Shown here: positions 10,903 through 22,696 of the stretch, in pieces
Layout: the number at the start of each line of letters is the position of its first letter
Position numbering within the stretch: the stretch's first letter is position 1
Assembly (NCBI GenBank): GCA_019426215.1
Contig: CM033406.1
Coordinates: forward strand, 7,823,146-7,887,145
DNA: 64,000 nucleotides
Reading direction: 5' to 3'
DNA from: Buddleja alternifolia
Lineage: Eukaryota > Streptophyta > Magnoliopsida > Lamiales > Scrophulariaceae
Translations under genes and position numbers: made by a program
Notes under the pieces: generated by a model
Databases searched by the model: none
Told to the model about the DNA's origin: nothing
Seen by the model: only the letters and a program-made list of their open reading frames with translations

Positions 10903-13900
10903 ATGGCGAATTCATCATCTAAGTTTGGTTTGTTTTCATCTTCCTTATCAATTCATGCAAACTCTCCTTCCTTACAACGATTCTCTCCTAATTTTGAAAC
11001 TATTACTCGACGTGTTCCGTCGTTTGATCAAATTTTTAAGATTCCTGATTTCTTAAATTTGGTGAAAAGCGTAGATGGTTAAGAAGGTAAAGAGGAAGAA
11101 TTTCGTGCAACTCCATCTCCGGATGTATCAAGATCGGCTCTTGCAATGGTTACACATCAATCTCCATTATCGGATCTACGAAAGAATTCAAAGTTTGCAG
11201 ATATATTTCCCTCACCCATTTTAATTCGTGAAAAATTGAATGGAGGGCGTAAATATGGAGACATGGCTGGTGATTCTGTTAGGAATGTGCCCTCATATGC
11301 CAATGAGGAATTATATTAAGTAGGGCACTTAGAGTTGTATTATACACCTAATCATAAATATAGAAAAGCGTTATCTTTTGTTCATGTAAACCTTCATGGC
11401 ATTTATAAGTAATGAACAAATAATTAGTCCATGTGTCTCAAGGCAAGTCTTCCACTCCTTCTGGGATGAGGAGAAGGGCACTGGAAGGACTTGGTACTTG
11501 AACACTCAAAAAGGGTTCGCAAGTCAAAGAATCTTAAATTGGGCATTAAGATTCGAATAGACTTGTGTGACACATACTCTGACAAACAGTGCCAGTCGAA
11601 CATAATGAGAGTATATGTCTTAGATACATTAATGGAAATAATGTATTCGAACACGGCTCGCGGTAATCCGATCACATGGGTGTTTACTCAGTGACTGTCA
11701 ATGATTGGATTACTGACTATGATAGTATGTGTGAGCCTTTTGACTTGAGGATTCACTATCATGATGTGCTTGTGACGTTGGATTTGTTACTAGAGTAGTT
11801 AGGCCCAATTCACCTGTTGGTGGGGCCGACCTCAAAGTGTGATCCCAATGGGCAAGTAGCTGTTGTGAAGTGATTGCCAAGAAGGGATTCACTGTCTTGA
11901 AAGTAAACGAGCAGATACCCTATGCGGTCATAGGTAACTGAAATGAAAAGTCATTGGTCAAAGCAATAGAACTGACTCGTGTGGGACTCAGAGGGCTTTT
12001 ATGTCATTTCATGTTACTATGATTCACAGCATAGCATCGAGTTATGTGAGTTTGACATATTCCATGATTCTCACTCGATCGGAGTACATCAGTGAAGGGT
12101 TTATACTCATATGGAATTCATAGTCAAGAGGTTCGTAGTGACATAGTCATTTCGTACTTGGTTGGACTAAGATGTGGGGCCACGGGGCTGGCTAGGTATC
12201 ACCCACATCCTTTGGTATCCTCTCATTGCCAATCAAGACGAACCTAGAGAGTCGTGCTAACAGGAATGAGCGGGAAATCACTTTGTGTACTTGGAGGGGC
12301 ATTTTGGTAATTTGTCATTAGATGGACAAATGAATTGAGTGGATGAATTAATTTAATTAGTTTTTTAATTGGACTAAACAATGAAACATTAAATTAATTA
12401 ATTTGAATATTTATTTAACCGGGTTAAATAAATTTGGTTGAATTAAATATTAATTTAGTCACATACATATTTCATTAATTAAATATGAAATATAATTAAA
12501 TTAAAGTGGACTAAGTTGACTGGGCTAACTTAGCCCACTTGGCTGTCCACATGGGCCTATGAGGCTTGTAACCTAGGTCCAAGTAGGAGGATTCTATTTA
12601 AATCCTCCAACACTTAGACTTAGGTTAAGAACTCATTAGTTGCCACCAAACTAACACAGTAAAGAAGAGAGAAAATATTCTCTCCCTCTTCTTCTCTTCT
12701 AGCCGCCATTTGGAGATGGAGGAGGAAGATTTTCGGCAAATTCCGCGCGTGATTATCAAGAGGCAAGAGTTCTGGGGATTGTTGCTGTAGACGGTAGATC
12801 AAGAAACGAAACACACTACAACGAGGTTATTCACGTTTTCACATTTCTTGTTTTTGTTTAAAATCAATGATAGCCCAAATTGATCCATGGCTTCGGGAAT
12901 CGAACTTTATTCCGCTGCATTTTTCGGGTATCGATTCCCAACAGATTCTTCATCAATGGTGGTGGTGGACGAAAATAACACATTATTTCCGTCCATACAT
13001 GAAAAGAATAAGACTCCTTTGATTGAGGAGACATCAAATCTCGCACAAAAGGGAGGAATCTTGGTAGATTTGGAAGGGATTTGGAAGGCTGATATGGTAT
13101 CTCAATCTCCTCCTAATCTTAATGCTGATTTGGATCATATCTACTTTGGAAATGTTAAAGTCAACACCAATGGCAAATCAGATCCTATGAGTACGTTTTC
13201 CTCATCAACTCGTACCACTCTTCGCCACATAAAATCGGAAACTATTAATGGAAGGGTTTTTGTTTGACCAACATGGGACGTGGCCAAGGCAAGAATGAAA
13301 TTATGGGAAAATACGGCTGTAGGATATTTTCTTGGTAAGAAAGTTCCATTCATGGGGGTTAAGAATTACACTTTTTCGGTTTGGAAGGGGCTTAAAGATG
13401 TAAAAGCTACTTCCAATGGCTTTTATTTCTTTAAGTTTGAATCAGAGAATGATATGTTGAACGTGATAGAGGGAGGTCCATGGCTGTATGCGGGAGAACC
13501 TATTTTCCTTGAACGTTGGAAGGAAGGAATGTCGCTCGAAAAAATAACACACAAAGAGGTTCCAATTTGGGTCAAATTTCGTAATGTGTCGACGGAATAT
13601 TGGACTTTGGATGGGCTTAGCACGGTGGCGAGTGCAGTTGGTCATCCTCTCTACCCGGATGCTTTCACATCATCCATGGAGGGAATCGATTATGCACGTG
13701 TGTGTTATTGTTGATATCAATGCAAAATTTGAGGATCATATGTTCTTGCTTCTACCATCGGAGAATGGAGAGTATATAATTGGAGCATGCAAAGTGAATA
13801 TCGAATATGAATGGAGATCATCAATTTGTAATTCATGCAATTCTTTTGGGCATGTAGAAGAGGGGTGTCCGTTGATGAAGAAGGCGGTTAAACGACCTAA

Positions 13901-14198
13901 TCCTAAACCGGTACAAATCTATGTACCAAAACCTAATGTGGAGAAAGCATGGCATGATTAAACACATGAACGGAATAACTTGAATAAGGAGAAAAGTAAA
14001 GAGCCGATGAGGAGTTGGGTAGCAAAACCGGTAACAAAGAACTGTCCTAGAGCCGAAGGGAATAATGATGTTATAGACAACAATCTGTTTGCCCTTTTGG
14101 AGAATTTGGAGATGGAGGGTATCGTTGTTGATGATGAGGAAAATATCGAATACTCTCGGGGTCCTATTCAAGCAGCCCTTTTAGAGGGTGTTAAATGA
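10903..14198 (+). pseudogene. LINE-1 ORF1 (nucleic-acid-binding protein), split by an LTR
   Basis: ORF1 of plant L1 elements encodes an RNA-binding chaperone that coats the element RNA. The start MANSSSKFGLFSS is the same as in LINE-2. The first part ends where a solo LTR was inserted at 11277. After the LTR the text resumes at DSSSMVVVDEN (12944 onward). The DUF4283-like middle (GYFLGKKVPFMGVK, then GGPWLYAGEPIFLERW) is at 13280-13714, and a CCHC zinc knuckle, CNSCNSFGHVEEGC, follows near 13830-13871. Damage besides the LTR: an early stop (Tyr to TAA near 11080), a stop at 13265-13267 where LINE-2 has Arg (CGA to TGA), and a frameshift near 13700. The stop codon at 14196-14198 overlaps the ORF2 start. 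Confidence 0.85.
11277..12943 (+). mobile_element. Solo Copia LTR (family X), 1667 bp, inside LINE-1 ORF1
   Basis: The LTR runs from TGTTAGGAATGTGCCC to GATTCCCAACA. It is flanked by perfect 5-bp duplications, GATTC at 11272-11276 and GATTC at 12944-12948. The intact LINE-2 copy reads through the empty site (GGTGATTCTTCATC near 23062), which proves the insertion. It matches the family X LTR at 171-4439. No internal region or second LTR is present, so it is a solo LTR formed after the LINE landed. Confidence 0.95.
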
Positions 14199-17100
14199 TA
14201 CCAATCGCTTGTTGGAATGTGCGTGGTCTGAATAAAAAGGACCACCAACACGCTACCCGTGAACTTATTTCATCACATAGTTTACGGGTATGTGCTCTTG
14301 TTGAAACTACGGTTGTTGAAAACAATGCTTACTAAATTAGTAATTACGTTCAGTCTTCTTGCAATTGGTATTTTGATTGTGTGAATGGTCCGGGAAAACA
14401 TATATGGGTTGGTTGGGATTCATCTTATGTGAATGTTAGTATATTGGGAAGTACTGACTAGATTGTTCATTGCAAAATAATTTCTCATGATCATAATATG
14501 GTGTTATATGTTTCCTTTGCGTACGGGCTGAATACAGTTGGTGAAAGAAGAGGTTTGTGGGATGATATACTAACTTGTTCTGAAAATCGAGTTGATGATG
14601 ATTGGGTAATTATGGGAGATTTTAATGCTATTCTGGACTATAGCGAGGCCTTAGGAGAAAGTATGGAAGAAGATCTAAATGATGAATTTCAGGCTTGTCT
14701 TGCGGCTTCGGACCTTATTACCGTTCCAATGGAGGGTCCATGGTACTCATGGCACAATAGACAAGGAGGAAATGCTAGCAAATGGAGAAGATTGGATAGG
14801 GTGGTAGAGAACCCTAATTGGTTCATAAGGTACCCGAATATGGCTTACTCTTGTGTCCCACCAAAAACTTCGGATCACTCTCCCCTTGGACTTAAATTTG
14901 AACAAGTCAGCCGAGGTAAGAAACCGTGGTTCATATTTGATAATTACATGGCTGATTCCATGGAATTCATTCCATCCATTGTGAGTGTGTGTGGGCATTA
15001 AATTTATGGTGTTCCTATGTGTTTGGTAATTTGTAAGCTAAAAAATCTGAAACCGGTATTCAAAAGTTTGAGAAGGTGCAAAGGTGATATTGGGCTAAAT
15101 GTTCATGAAGCAAGAAATTTTCTTGAAGCATCTCAAGAGTTGCTTGCTTTGCATCCGACCTTTGAACCTCTATTGATACTAGAGAAGTGGTGTAGAGTGA
15201 TATACTCTAAAGTGGTCACCAATGAACAATCTTTTCTTAATCAATGGGCGAAAATAGTATGGTTTAAAGACGGGGATCAATGTACATCCTTCTTCTTCCA
15301 GAAAATGGCTGTTCGGAGAGCAAGATCAAGAATTACACGTATTGAAGTTGAGGGTGGAGCCGTGATTGATGAACCAGATCTTGTTCGAAATGAGATTGTA
15401 TCATTCAATGAAAATTTGCTTGGAAAGTCTATGGTACCTAATGTGGAGGAAGGTTCTCTCTCCCTTCATTCACAAAAAGTTATCTCCGAATGATGCAATC
15501 TATATGATTCGACCGGTTACGATGAAAGAAGTTAAAGATGTCATTTTTGGGTTTAGTGATAATAAGGCTCTGGGCCCGGATGGCTTCAACTCACTTTTCT
15601 TCAAAAGAGCATGGAACATCATTGGTGAAGAAATATCGAGTGCCATCATACACTTCTTTGCTACGGGTAAGTTGGTGAAAGAAATTAATTCTACTATTAT
15701 ATCCCTTATCCCAAAAGTTGAGGTACCGAAACATCTAAAGGATTTTAGACCAATATCATGTTGCAATGTTATTTATAAGGAGATATCTAAAATCATGGCG
15801 AACCGTATGTGTGAGAATCTAAATCAATTGGTTGACCCATCCCAAACTGCTTTTATACCGGGGAGAAGAATTAGTGACAATGTTCTCTTGGCGCAAGAAC
15901 TATTGCATGGCTATAACCAAAAGAATCTTCCTGCGAGATGTGCTTTCAAAGTAGATTTGATGAAAACTTATGATACGGTTGAATAGAGATTTGTCATGGA
16001 GCTACTCAAAATTATGAACTTTCATCCTATCTTCATCGGCTGGGTAAAGGAGTGCATGACTACCCCCTCTGTTTCCATCAACATAAACGGGGCAGCGGAG
16101 AGATACTTTCATGGAAAGAGAGGATTATGACAAGGGGATCCCATTTCCCCTTATATTTTTGTTTTGGTTATGGAAGCATTGCATGGGATATTACAAAAAT
16201 ACATTGAAGAAGATCCGGGTTTCCAATTTCATGGGAAGTGTAAGTGTACAAAAACGTTTATGCTAAGTTTTGCAGATGATCTACTTCTTTTTTGCAATGC
16301 AGATGCTCACTCCATCAGGCGTGAAAGCTAATTCGGCGAAGAGTAATATATTCACCTCATCAAAAGCTCTGCCTGAAAGTGACGTTTTGACCCATATTGC
16401 TGAATTTCCAATTGGACAACTATCAGTAAGATATCTTGGTGTTCCACTTATTACATCTAAACTCACTCTCGCTGATTGCAAACCCTTGATTTATAAGGTG
16501 GATAAAAAGATTGGGTCTTGGACGAACAAATCTCTTTCTTATGCAGGTCGTGTGCAATTGATCAAATCCGTTCTCTCTTCGTTACATGTTTATTGGGCTG
16601 GTATGTTTCTTTTGCCTAAAAAAATTCTTTGAAACATTGAGACAAGGATGAAGAAGTTTCTATGGCATGGTAATTCTGACTCGGGATATTCAAAAGTAGG
16701 GTGGAAAATAGTTTGCTTGAGGATTTCAGAAGGCGGACTAAGCATCACACAACTTCGACCTCAAAACCAGGCACTTATGGTTAAACATATTTGGGCTCTT
16801 ATGGTGGATGATGGTACCTCGGTTTGGACTATGTGGGTGAAAAAAACTAGATTATGCAATGACTCCTTTTGGAGTGTATTGATACCCTCCTCATGCCCAT
16901 GGAGTTAGAGGCAATTTCTTAAATTGAGGCCACTAGTGCGTGATGCGTTCCAACTTAATATTGGGAATGGATCAACGTACTTTCTTTGGCGGGATCCGTG
17001 GCATAAATATGGTGTACTTGGAAACAAATATCCGAATGGACCGCTAATATCGGGGATACCTATTGATGAAAAAGTGGAATTTGATTTGAACAAGGTAATG

Positions 17101-17380
17101 AAGTCGCCGGTCCTAGATGAAAGTTGTTATTCAGTGGATGTGATCGATGAGGTAGCCAAGAATGAATTTGAGAGGGAGTTCTTATCAAATCTTGTTGAGT
17201 ACATTGGTTTACATGATATTGAAGGATAGAAACACTCAGATTTTCGAACAAAAGAAGAGCACTCTGGAGGTAGTAATTGACCGAGTTCTAAACATAGTCA
17301 AAGATAAAATGCTATCATTACCGTTGAATGATTTGCTACAAAGCATGGCAGTAAAGAGATTGTGGCACATAGCTTGGTAG
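14195..17380 (+). pseudogene. LINE-1 ORF2 (endonuclease and reverse transcriptase)
   Basis: ORF2 supplies the APE-type endonuclease that nicks the target and the reverse transcriptase that primes from it. The ATG overlaps the ORF1 stop as ATGA. Endonuclease signatures are WNVRGLNKKD at the start, MGDFNAILD near 14610-14640, and TSDHSPLGLKF near 14870-14900. Reverse transcriptase signatures are GPDGFNSLFFKRAW near 15580, FRPISCCNVIYK, then TAFIPGRRISDNVLLAQE, FKVDLMKTYDTVE, a damaged QGDPISPY and SFADDLLLF near 16267-16290. In-frame stops include TAG after TYDTVE (15984) and TGA in place of Arg before QGDPIS (about 16128). The coding part ends MAVKRLWHIAW. There is no RNase H domain. It cannot be functional. 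Confidence 0.88.
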
Positions 17381-17553
17381 ATTTTTTCAATTTCAATTTC
17401 TGAAAACCTATGTATTGTATGCTTTTGGAGTCATAGAGTAGCTAGCATGGTAGCTACTATGGTGCGGTAAGGGCCATACCCTTATGCGCTTTTTTGTACA
17501 GATTTTATATTCATATATGCAATTGAACTTTTACCCAAGGACTGTTTTAGGGT

Positions 17554-20500
17554 TGTTGAATCAAGTGCTCAAAATACTCAAGTGATCAAGGATCAGATTC
17601 ACCTAAAATAAATTCTCAAGTCATGGAGGAGTTAAATGCAATCATCAAAGGATATTTATTTCCAAAGGGAAATAAAGTTAAATGCATTAAATGTCATGAC
17701 CCAAAACCTCACTTTTCATTAAATCACACATTAGCATAAATACATGCATTTTGGTAGAGTGATACTTTTCGTTAATTAGACTGTACAATTTATTCAATTT
17801 TCGCGATTCGTACTCGACCCTAAAATGCTACTATTTGGTCGAATAACTAAATATATATAGATACATAGATGGCTAGATAAATAAATACATGTATATAGGT
17901 CATATAGAGTAAATAGAATATAAAAGTGCTAGTGTCTTACCTTGCTGCATCACCTCCATACGTGGCAACCTAAGTGCATGCTTACCTTTCTTTTGCTCAT
18001 TCCTATTGAAACATCATCTCATTTTCATCCTCACACACCGCCTGAAATTTCTCTCAAGTCAGCCCCTTTAGCTCCTCTCATATGTAAGAGATGAATTGAA
18101 CAAAGATATTCAGTAGGAAAGGAAGATGCACGCAGCGTTACAAAGCAACGTCTTTTATTGTTTTCTTATAAGGTATTTACAAACTTATATATTTTGATGA
18201 TTTGTTTGAAATTAAGCATACGATTTTATTTCATTCAGAGGGAGAACGCCTTGAAGTCTGAATTTGAAAATATTCTATCATATTCATGTATTTTAGTTAA
18301 CTTAAATTGCATGATATCCAGTTTTCAGAATTTCAGTTTCTGCAGTTAGATTTTAAAGCCGTACGTAGGTACCTAAACGTGCGATTTCGATTATGTCAAA
18401 TTTTCTGGATAAACTTGATTGTCTCTTGAACATCTCTGTAAAATTTCGTAAAGATTGGAGTTCTGTGGATTTTTCTAAAAATCGTTGAACAAAATCGCCA
18501 GTCTGTTCGGCGGAAGTGAAAATTGTTACTGTTTTGAAGGTTTTTCGTGTACATATAAATTTTGGTTTACTCTAAAATTTTTACAGTGGCTGTATATATA
18601 TGTTATGGAGTAATCATATAAAATTCGGAATGTTTCAGTAAACAGGGGATTTTACACGAATATTTGAATATATGGTGTCTGTTCTAAAATAAATCTGTTG
18701 GGACAGCTGTTTCGTTAATCGAATCCCCAAAGTGACAAGGAAATTAAATCTGGAATTACTATGTCATATTAGTCAATGTGTTATATCAAAGGTAGTTATG
18801 CATTTTGATGTGTTTAATAGGTCGAGATTCTAATAGAGGAGCTGAAAACGCCAACTAGATGAAGATACCTCGACGAACCACTATTTGTGAGTATAATTGG
18901 GTGACTTGATAATTCATTCCTTTGATTGATAGCTCTAAATGCATTCTTTATTTGTCTACTTGTGTTGATTGGGAAGCTTATGGTGTTGTGAACATGATTA
19001 TATGATGATTGGTTGATGGAAACGAATGTGGTTAATTGTTTACTATATGTGAACTACATGAGCTTTAAACATGTTGGAAATGTGCTTGATGACTCGATGA
19101 GGAAAATGAGATACATGATATGATGAAAATGCATTCATGCGAGATAAGAGGTTCTGTTATGGCTGCTAATAACCTTGAGCTATGTGTTAAAGAATTCCAG
19201 TATAACTGGACCACAGAGTACCGTACGGCCACCCGAGTTCACTGAACTCCCATGTGTTATATGAATTACGGAGTGCCATGGCCATTATCGTGATCACGAA
19301 CTATTCTTGGTTATAGCAGACCATTAACAGTAAAAGAAAATGAGTAAGCACGTGCATCATGTGTTCTGAATGATAGGAATTGAATGGGAAATGATTATGG
19401 ATGATGTTCTTATGTGACTTCAAATGATTGATTGGTTGCTGATTTCTGTGTGTTTATAGGATGTTAAATATCTCGTTACTTGATTATACTTGCTGAGTTT
19501 GCGACTCACCAAACGCAATGTTGTTTTTTTAGTGTTGTAGATAGTATCGATCCGTGAAGTTGTGTACATAAAGCTGAAGCCTGGATCAAAGGTCGGCTGG
19601 CTAGTTTTCAAGTCCTTCTCCCTCAGCTCATCATTTGCATATCATATAGGGCTTCTTTTGGTCGCTTGTAAAGGATAATTCCTAGATGTGTATATATTTT
19701 CCCTATGTTCATGTGTGACAGTTGTGAAACTAGCAAAGTTTGATGCTTCCGCTCGTATATGATGGTCAAATGGGTAAAATATAAATGTGTGCTTTTATTC
19801 TCTATGTATTTCGGGTAAGGGTGTTACATTAAATGCCTGATTAGTGCATTAAATTTGATAAACTATTATGACTTGTGGACAATCCACCTTTTGACTAACT
19901 ATCAGAAATCAGAGTTCAAAACGTACTCCTGTCCAATCGGAACCAGCAGAAATTGAGGAATGTAAAAAATGGACTATTTAACACGCTGCGTGAGATACAC
20001 GCGCCTACATGTGTCCAACGGACAAATCCCAAGAAATTTCTATAAATAGTACCCTCCAGCAAACCCTAATTAATACGTACATGCACAAGAAAAGGTCAAA
20101 ACTTTGCTGAAATTATTTGAAAGAAAAACTTACAAATTCCATAGCCAAAAATCCTTCAAGCTTTTCATACATATTCTAAGGACAGTCAAAGATATCTCAA
20201 ACCTCTTTAAAAAAGAAACCTAAACTCTTATTGAGATATCTAAAGTTGTTTGAACTTCCCAACATCAAACAAACCCGTGACAAAACTCTCAACATCTTTC
20301 ATCTGAGTGAGAAAGTTTGTTGATTCTACAAACAGTATTTTTGTGTAAAAGAAGCTTGTTGAATAAGGTCTTTATTGGAGCTGAAGTCTGTGTGACCAAG
20401 GAGCTCAAGATTATCTTCCGTTTTATCTATTTTGTAGAAGCCTCTGTGTGATGCTTCAATAATCAATTTAGTGAATTGCTCCAAGTGCAAAGGAGAAGAA

Positions 20501-20818
20501 GGACGTAGCTGGGATTATTGCTTTACTTTACTCATTCATTTTATATCTTTCAAAAGCATTAAACTGGTTAAGCGACTATTTGACAAAAGAGAACGCTAAG
20601 CTTTAAAATCATTTATGTTGTGCTAACCCTGATTAAGAGATTAACATATTACCCTACTTTGGTAATCATTGAAATCACTAAGTCTAAGTTATCTGCCCAG
20701 CTTACTAAGCATTCACAATCTTCAAAAGTAATACGAAATTTTTTAAGTCGAAAAAGACTTCAGGGTCTATTTAACCCCCCCCCCCCCTCCTAGACCTTTC
20801 GTATGCCACTTTGGAGCA
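17554..20818 (+). mobile_element. 5' LTR of a SIRE-like Copia element, split by a Gypsy LTR
   Basis: The LTR starts TGTTGAATCAAGTGC three bases after the LINE-1 target duplication and ends TTTGGAGCA just before a tRNA-Met primer-binding site. Without the Gypsy LTR inserted at 17692-19828 it is about 1.12 kb, a usual size for SIRE/Maximus-type Copia LTRs. It contains a run of 13 C at 20775-20787. The matching 3' LTR is not in the window. Confidence 0.8.
17692..19828 (+). mobile_element. Solo Gypsy LTR, 2137 bp, nested in the Copia LTR
   Basis: The ends are TGTCATGACCC and GGGTGTTACA, typical of long plant chromovirus (Tekay/Del-like) LTRs. Perfect 5-bp duplications TTAAA flank it (17687-17691 and 19829-19833). 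The surrounding Copia LTR text resumes directly after it. GACTCACC-type text near 19502 agrees with this group. No internal region is present, so it is a solo LTR. Confidence 0.88.
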
Positions 20819-20823
20819 TTAAT

Positions 20824-20837
20824 TGGTATCAGAGCGG
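20824..20837 (+). promoter_or_regulatory. Primer-binding site (initiator tRNA-Met) of the Copia element
   Basis: TGGTATCAGAGCGG lies five bases after the LTR end. TGGTATCAGAGC is complementary to the 3' end of plant initiator methionine tRNA, the usual primer for minus-strand synthesis in plant LTR retrotransposons. Confidence 0.9.
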
Positions 20838-20932
20838 TTGAAGTAGATACCTAGGTGTTTTCAAGCGTAACTGCTTGTTTAGATCCATTTTTATAAACTT
20901 AGTCACTTTATTATTTATTTTTATCTCATATC

Positions 20933-22611
20933 ATGGCTTTTAACAAAATACCAAAGTTGATTGAGTCAAACTATGACTCATGGAAACTTAGAGCATTCGC
21001 TTATCTTTGTTCATGCGATAATGAGACGTGTGATGTAATTACAGATGGCCCCATTCAGATCATGAAAGTTAGAACTCGAGCCCCTGGAGCGACTGAAGCA
21101 ACTCCAGATGGTTATGTTGAGAAACTTAAGTTGGAATGGACACCAGAAGATCGGAAATTAGCAAACCTAGATAATGTTGGATGAAGCGCTCTTTACTCAG
21201 CGCTAATAGATAATGATGGATTGTTCAACAAGATCAAGCAATGTAAGACTTCAAAAGAGATACGGGATATATTGGCCACTGTGTGTGAAGGTTCAACATA
21301 GATGAGGGAGAACAAGCTCTCCATAGCCATGCAAACATTTGAGCATTTCAAAATGCAGTCCAACGAGACGCTAGATCAATTGGACGCAAGGTTCACTTTG
21401 CTCATTGTTAGCATCACTAGACAAGGAGTTGACCGACAAGGAGATGGTCAACAAAATATTTAGGAGTCTTCCAAGCAAGTACTTGATAAAGACTGTTGCC
21501 ATGAGAGAATCGCAAACGTTGGAAATTCTAACTCCTAAACATGTGTTTTCGGAGTTAAGGGCATTTGAGTTCGAATTGGGTGAAGTCAGTGACACATTGA
21601 CTGAATCCGGAGCCTTAATCGCTACCACCAAGAGTAAGGCAGAAGCAGTCAATGAGGTGAAAGCGACAGAATCGAATGAGGATAAGGAAATGGCTTTATT
21701 GGTCAAGAAATTCAAGAAATTTCTAAGATATGAAAAGAGAAATCCTGTTGGACAGACCCCATTTCAAACCCCTCCCACTGCACCAGCGCCTCAATATCAA
21801 GCGCCAGTGTATTCAGCTCCTCAGCCTCTAGCGCCAGTTCAATACCAAGCGCCTTCGTCTCCGACTCGGAATCGCTCAACGCCAGTAGTTTCCAAAAGGT
21901 TATCAACTGAACAGAAAATGAAAACTAACCTTTGGTATAACTGTAGGAAACCAAGGCACTACCGGGTAAATTGCCCTTATCCAAATGTATCTAAGCCCAC
22001 AAGGCAAGATCATGCGGATATAAACCAATTCAGGAGCAACCTTCGCCAACAAGGCTTGCTAGCGGAATTTGAACCATTCTCCGCACCTGAAGAGGACTTA
22101 GAATCATCAGATGCAAGCAGTGATGATGAGCCATCAAGCGACTCAACGCTAATTTGTCTCATTGCGAGAGATGAAGAAGCGTCTGATGACTCGCTATCTA
22201 AGGTAACCACTAAATTATCTCATCCTTCTCATGATGAATTACTTGACAAAGTAAATGAATATTATAAAGATTGTCGAGATGCCGTCAACTTATATCAAAA
22301 TCACTTGGATATTATTTCATCGCTCACAAGTGATAAAGTGACACTCAAGGCAGAGTTGCAAGTTCAGCAACAATGCATTGAGTTAAAAAGTGATATTGAT
22401 ATAATAATCAAGAGAGAAGCTGAATTGATCGCTAAACTTGCCAAATCAGAGCAGCTTGTCTAATAATTATCCAAAGAGTCAAGAAAGTTAGATAATGTGA
22501 CTGAGGTAACCAGACTCTTTGGTGAAAAGACCTGTTTAGGTTGTAATAAATTCGGTCATAAATCAAAAGCGTCTAGAGTTACGGCAGCCAAAAAAGGAAA
22601 AGATGTATTCT
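20933..22611 (+). pseudogene. SIRE-like Copia gag, first part (up to LINE-2 insertion)
   Basis: Gag forms the virus-like particle. The N-terminus MAFNKIPKLIESNYDSWKLR is the UBN2/DUF4219-like start of plant Copia gag. It continues to EWTPEDRKLANLDNVG, where a stop at 21182 breaks it. The frame resumes through 21405-22463 with a Pro/Gln-rich stretch, a first zinc knuckle missing one Cys (WYNCRKPRHYRVNC), an acidic Ser/Asp/Glu-rich segment and a helical tail. A second knuckle, CLGCNKFGHKSKA, has lost its last Cys (about 22536-22574). At 22611 LINE-2 interrupts the frame, and it resumes at 27896 as FVEKSSNSQTLNEP. Joining the two flanks restores the frame, so the break is a clean insertion. Confidence 0.85.
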
Positions 22612-22696
22612 ATTGGCCTTAAAAATGCATTTTTTCTCTCTCTAGAAAAAATGCTCTCTCCTCTCTCTAAACTTTTTTGAATTTTCTAGTGAGTTC

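Larger units (their letters stand above)
10797..17536 (+). mobile_element. LINE-1 copy: L1-type non-LTR retrotransposon, full-length but dead
   Basis: It is flanked by AAGGACTGTTTCAG (10783-10796) and AAGGACTGTTTTAG (17537-17550), a 14-bp target duplication with one mismatch. The body is about 5.07 kb once the solo LTR at 11277-12943 is removed. The 5' leader, CTCTCTCTGTAGAAAAAATG, matches the leader of the second copy at 22612, so the 5' end is probably complete. ORF1 and ORF2 are both present but broken. The 3' UTR carries a GTAGCTA...GGTGCGGTA block near 17440-17468 that is conserved in the second copy. There is no long A tail. Relative to LINE-2 it has lost about 36 bp just after the reverse transcriptase FADD motif and roughly 300 bp of the C-terminal zinc-finger region. 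Confidence 0.9.

Noticed and set aside
20775..20787. Poly-C run as a structural or regulatory element
   Set aside because: A homopolymer in an LTR, like the C run at 33726-33742 in LINE-3; slippage or sequencing error is a sufficient explanation.
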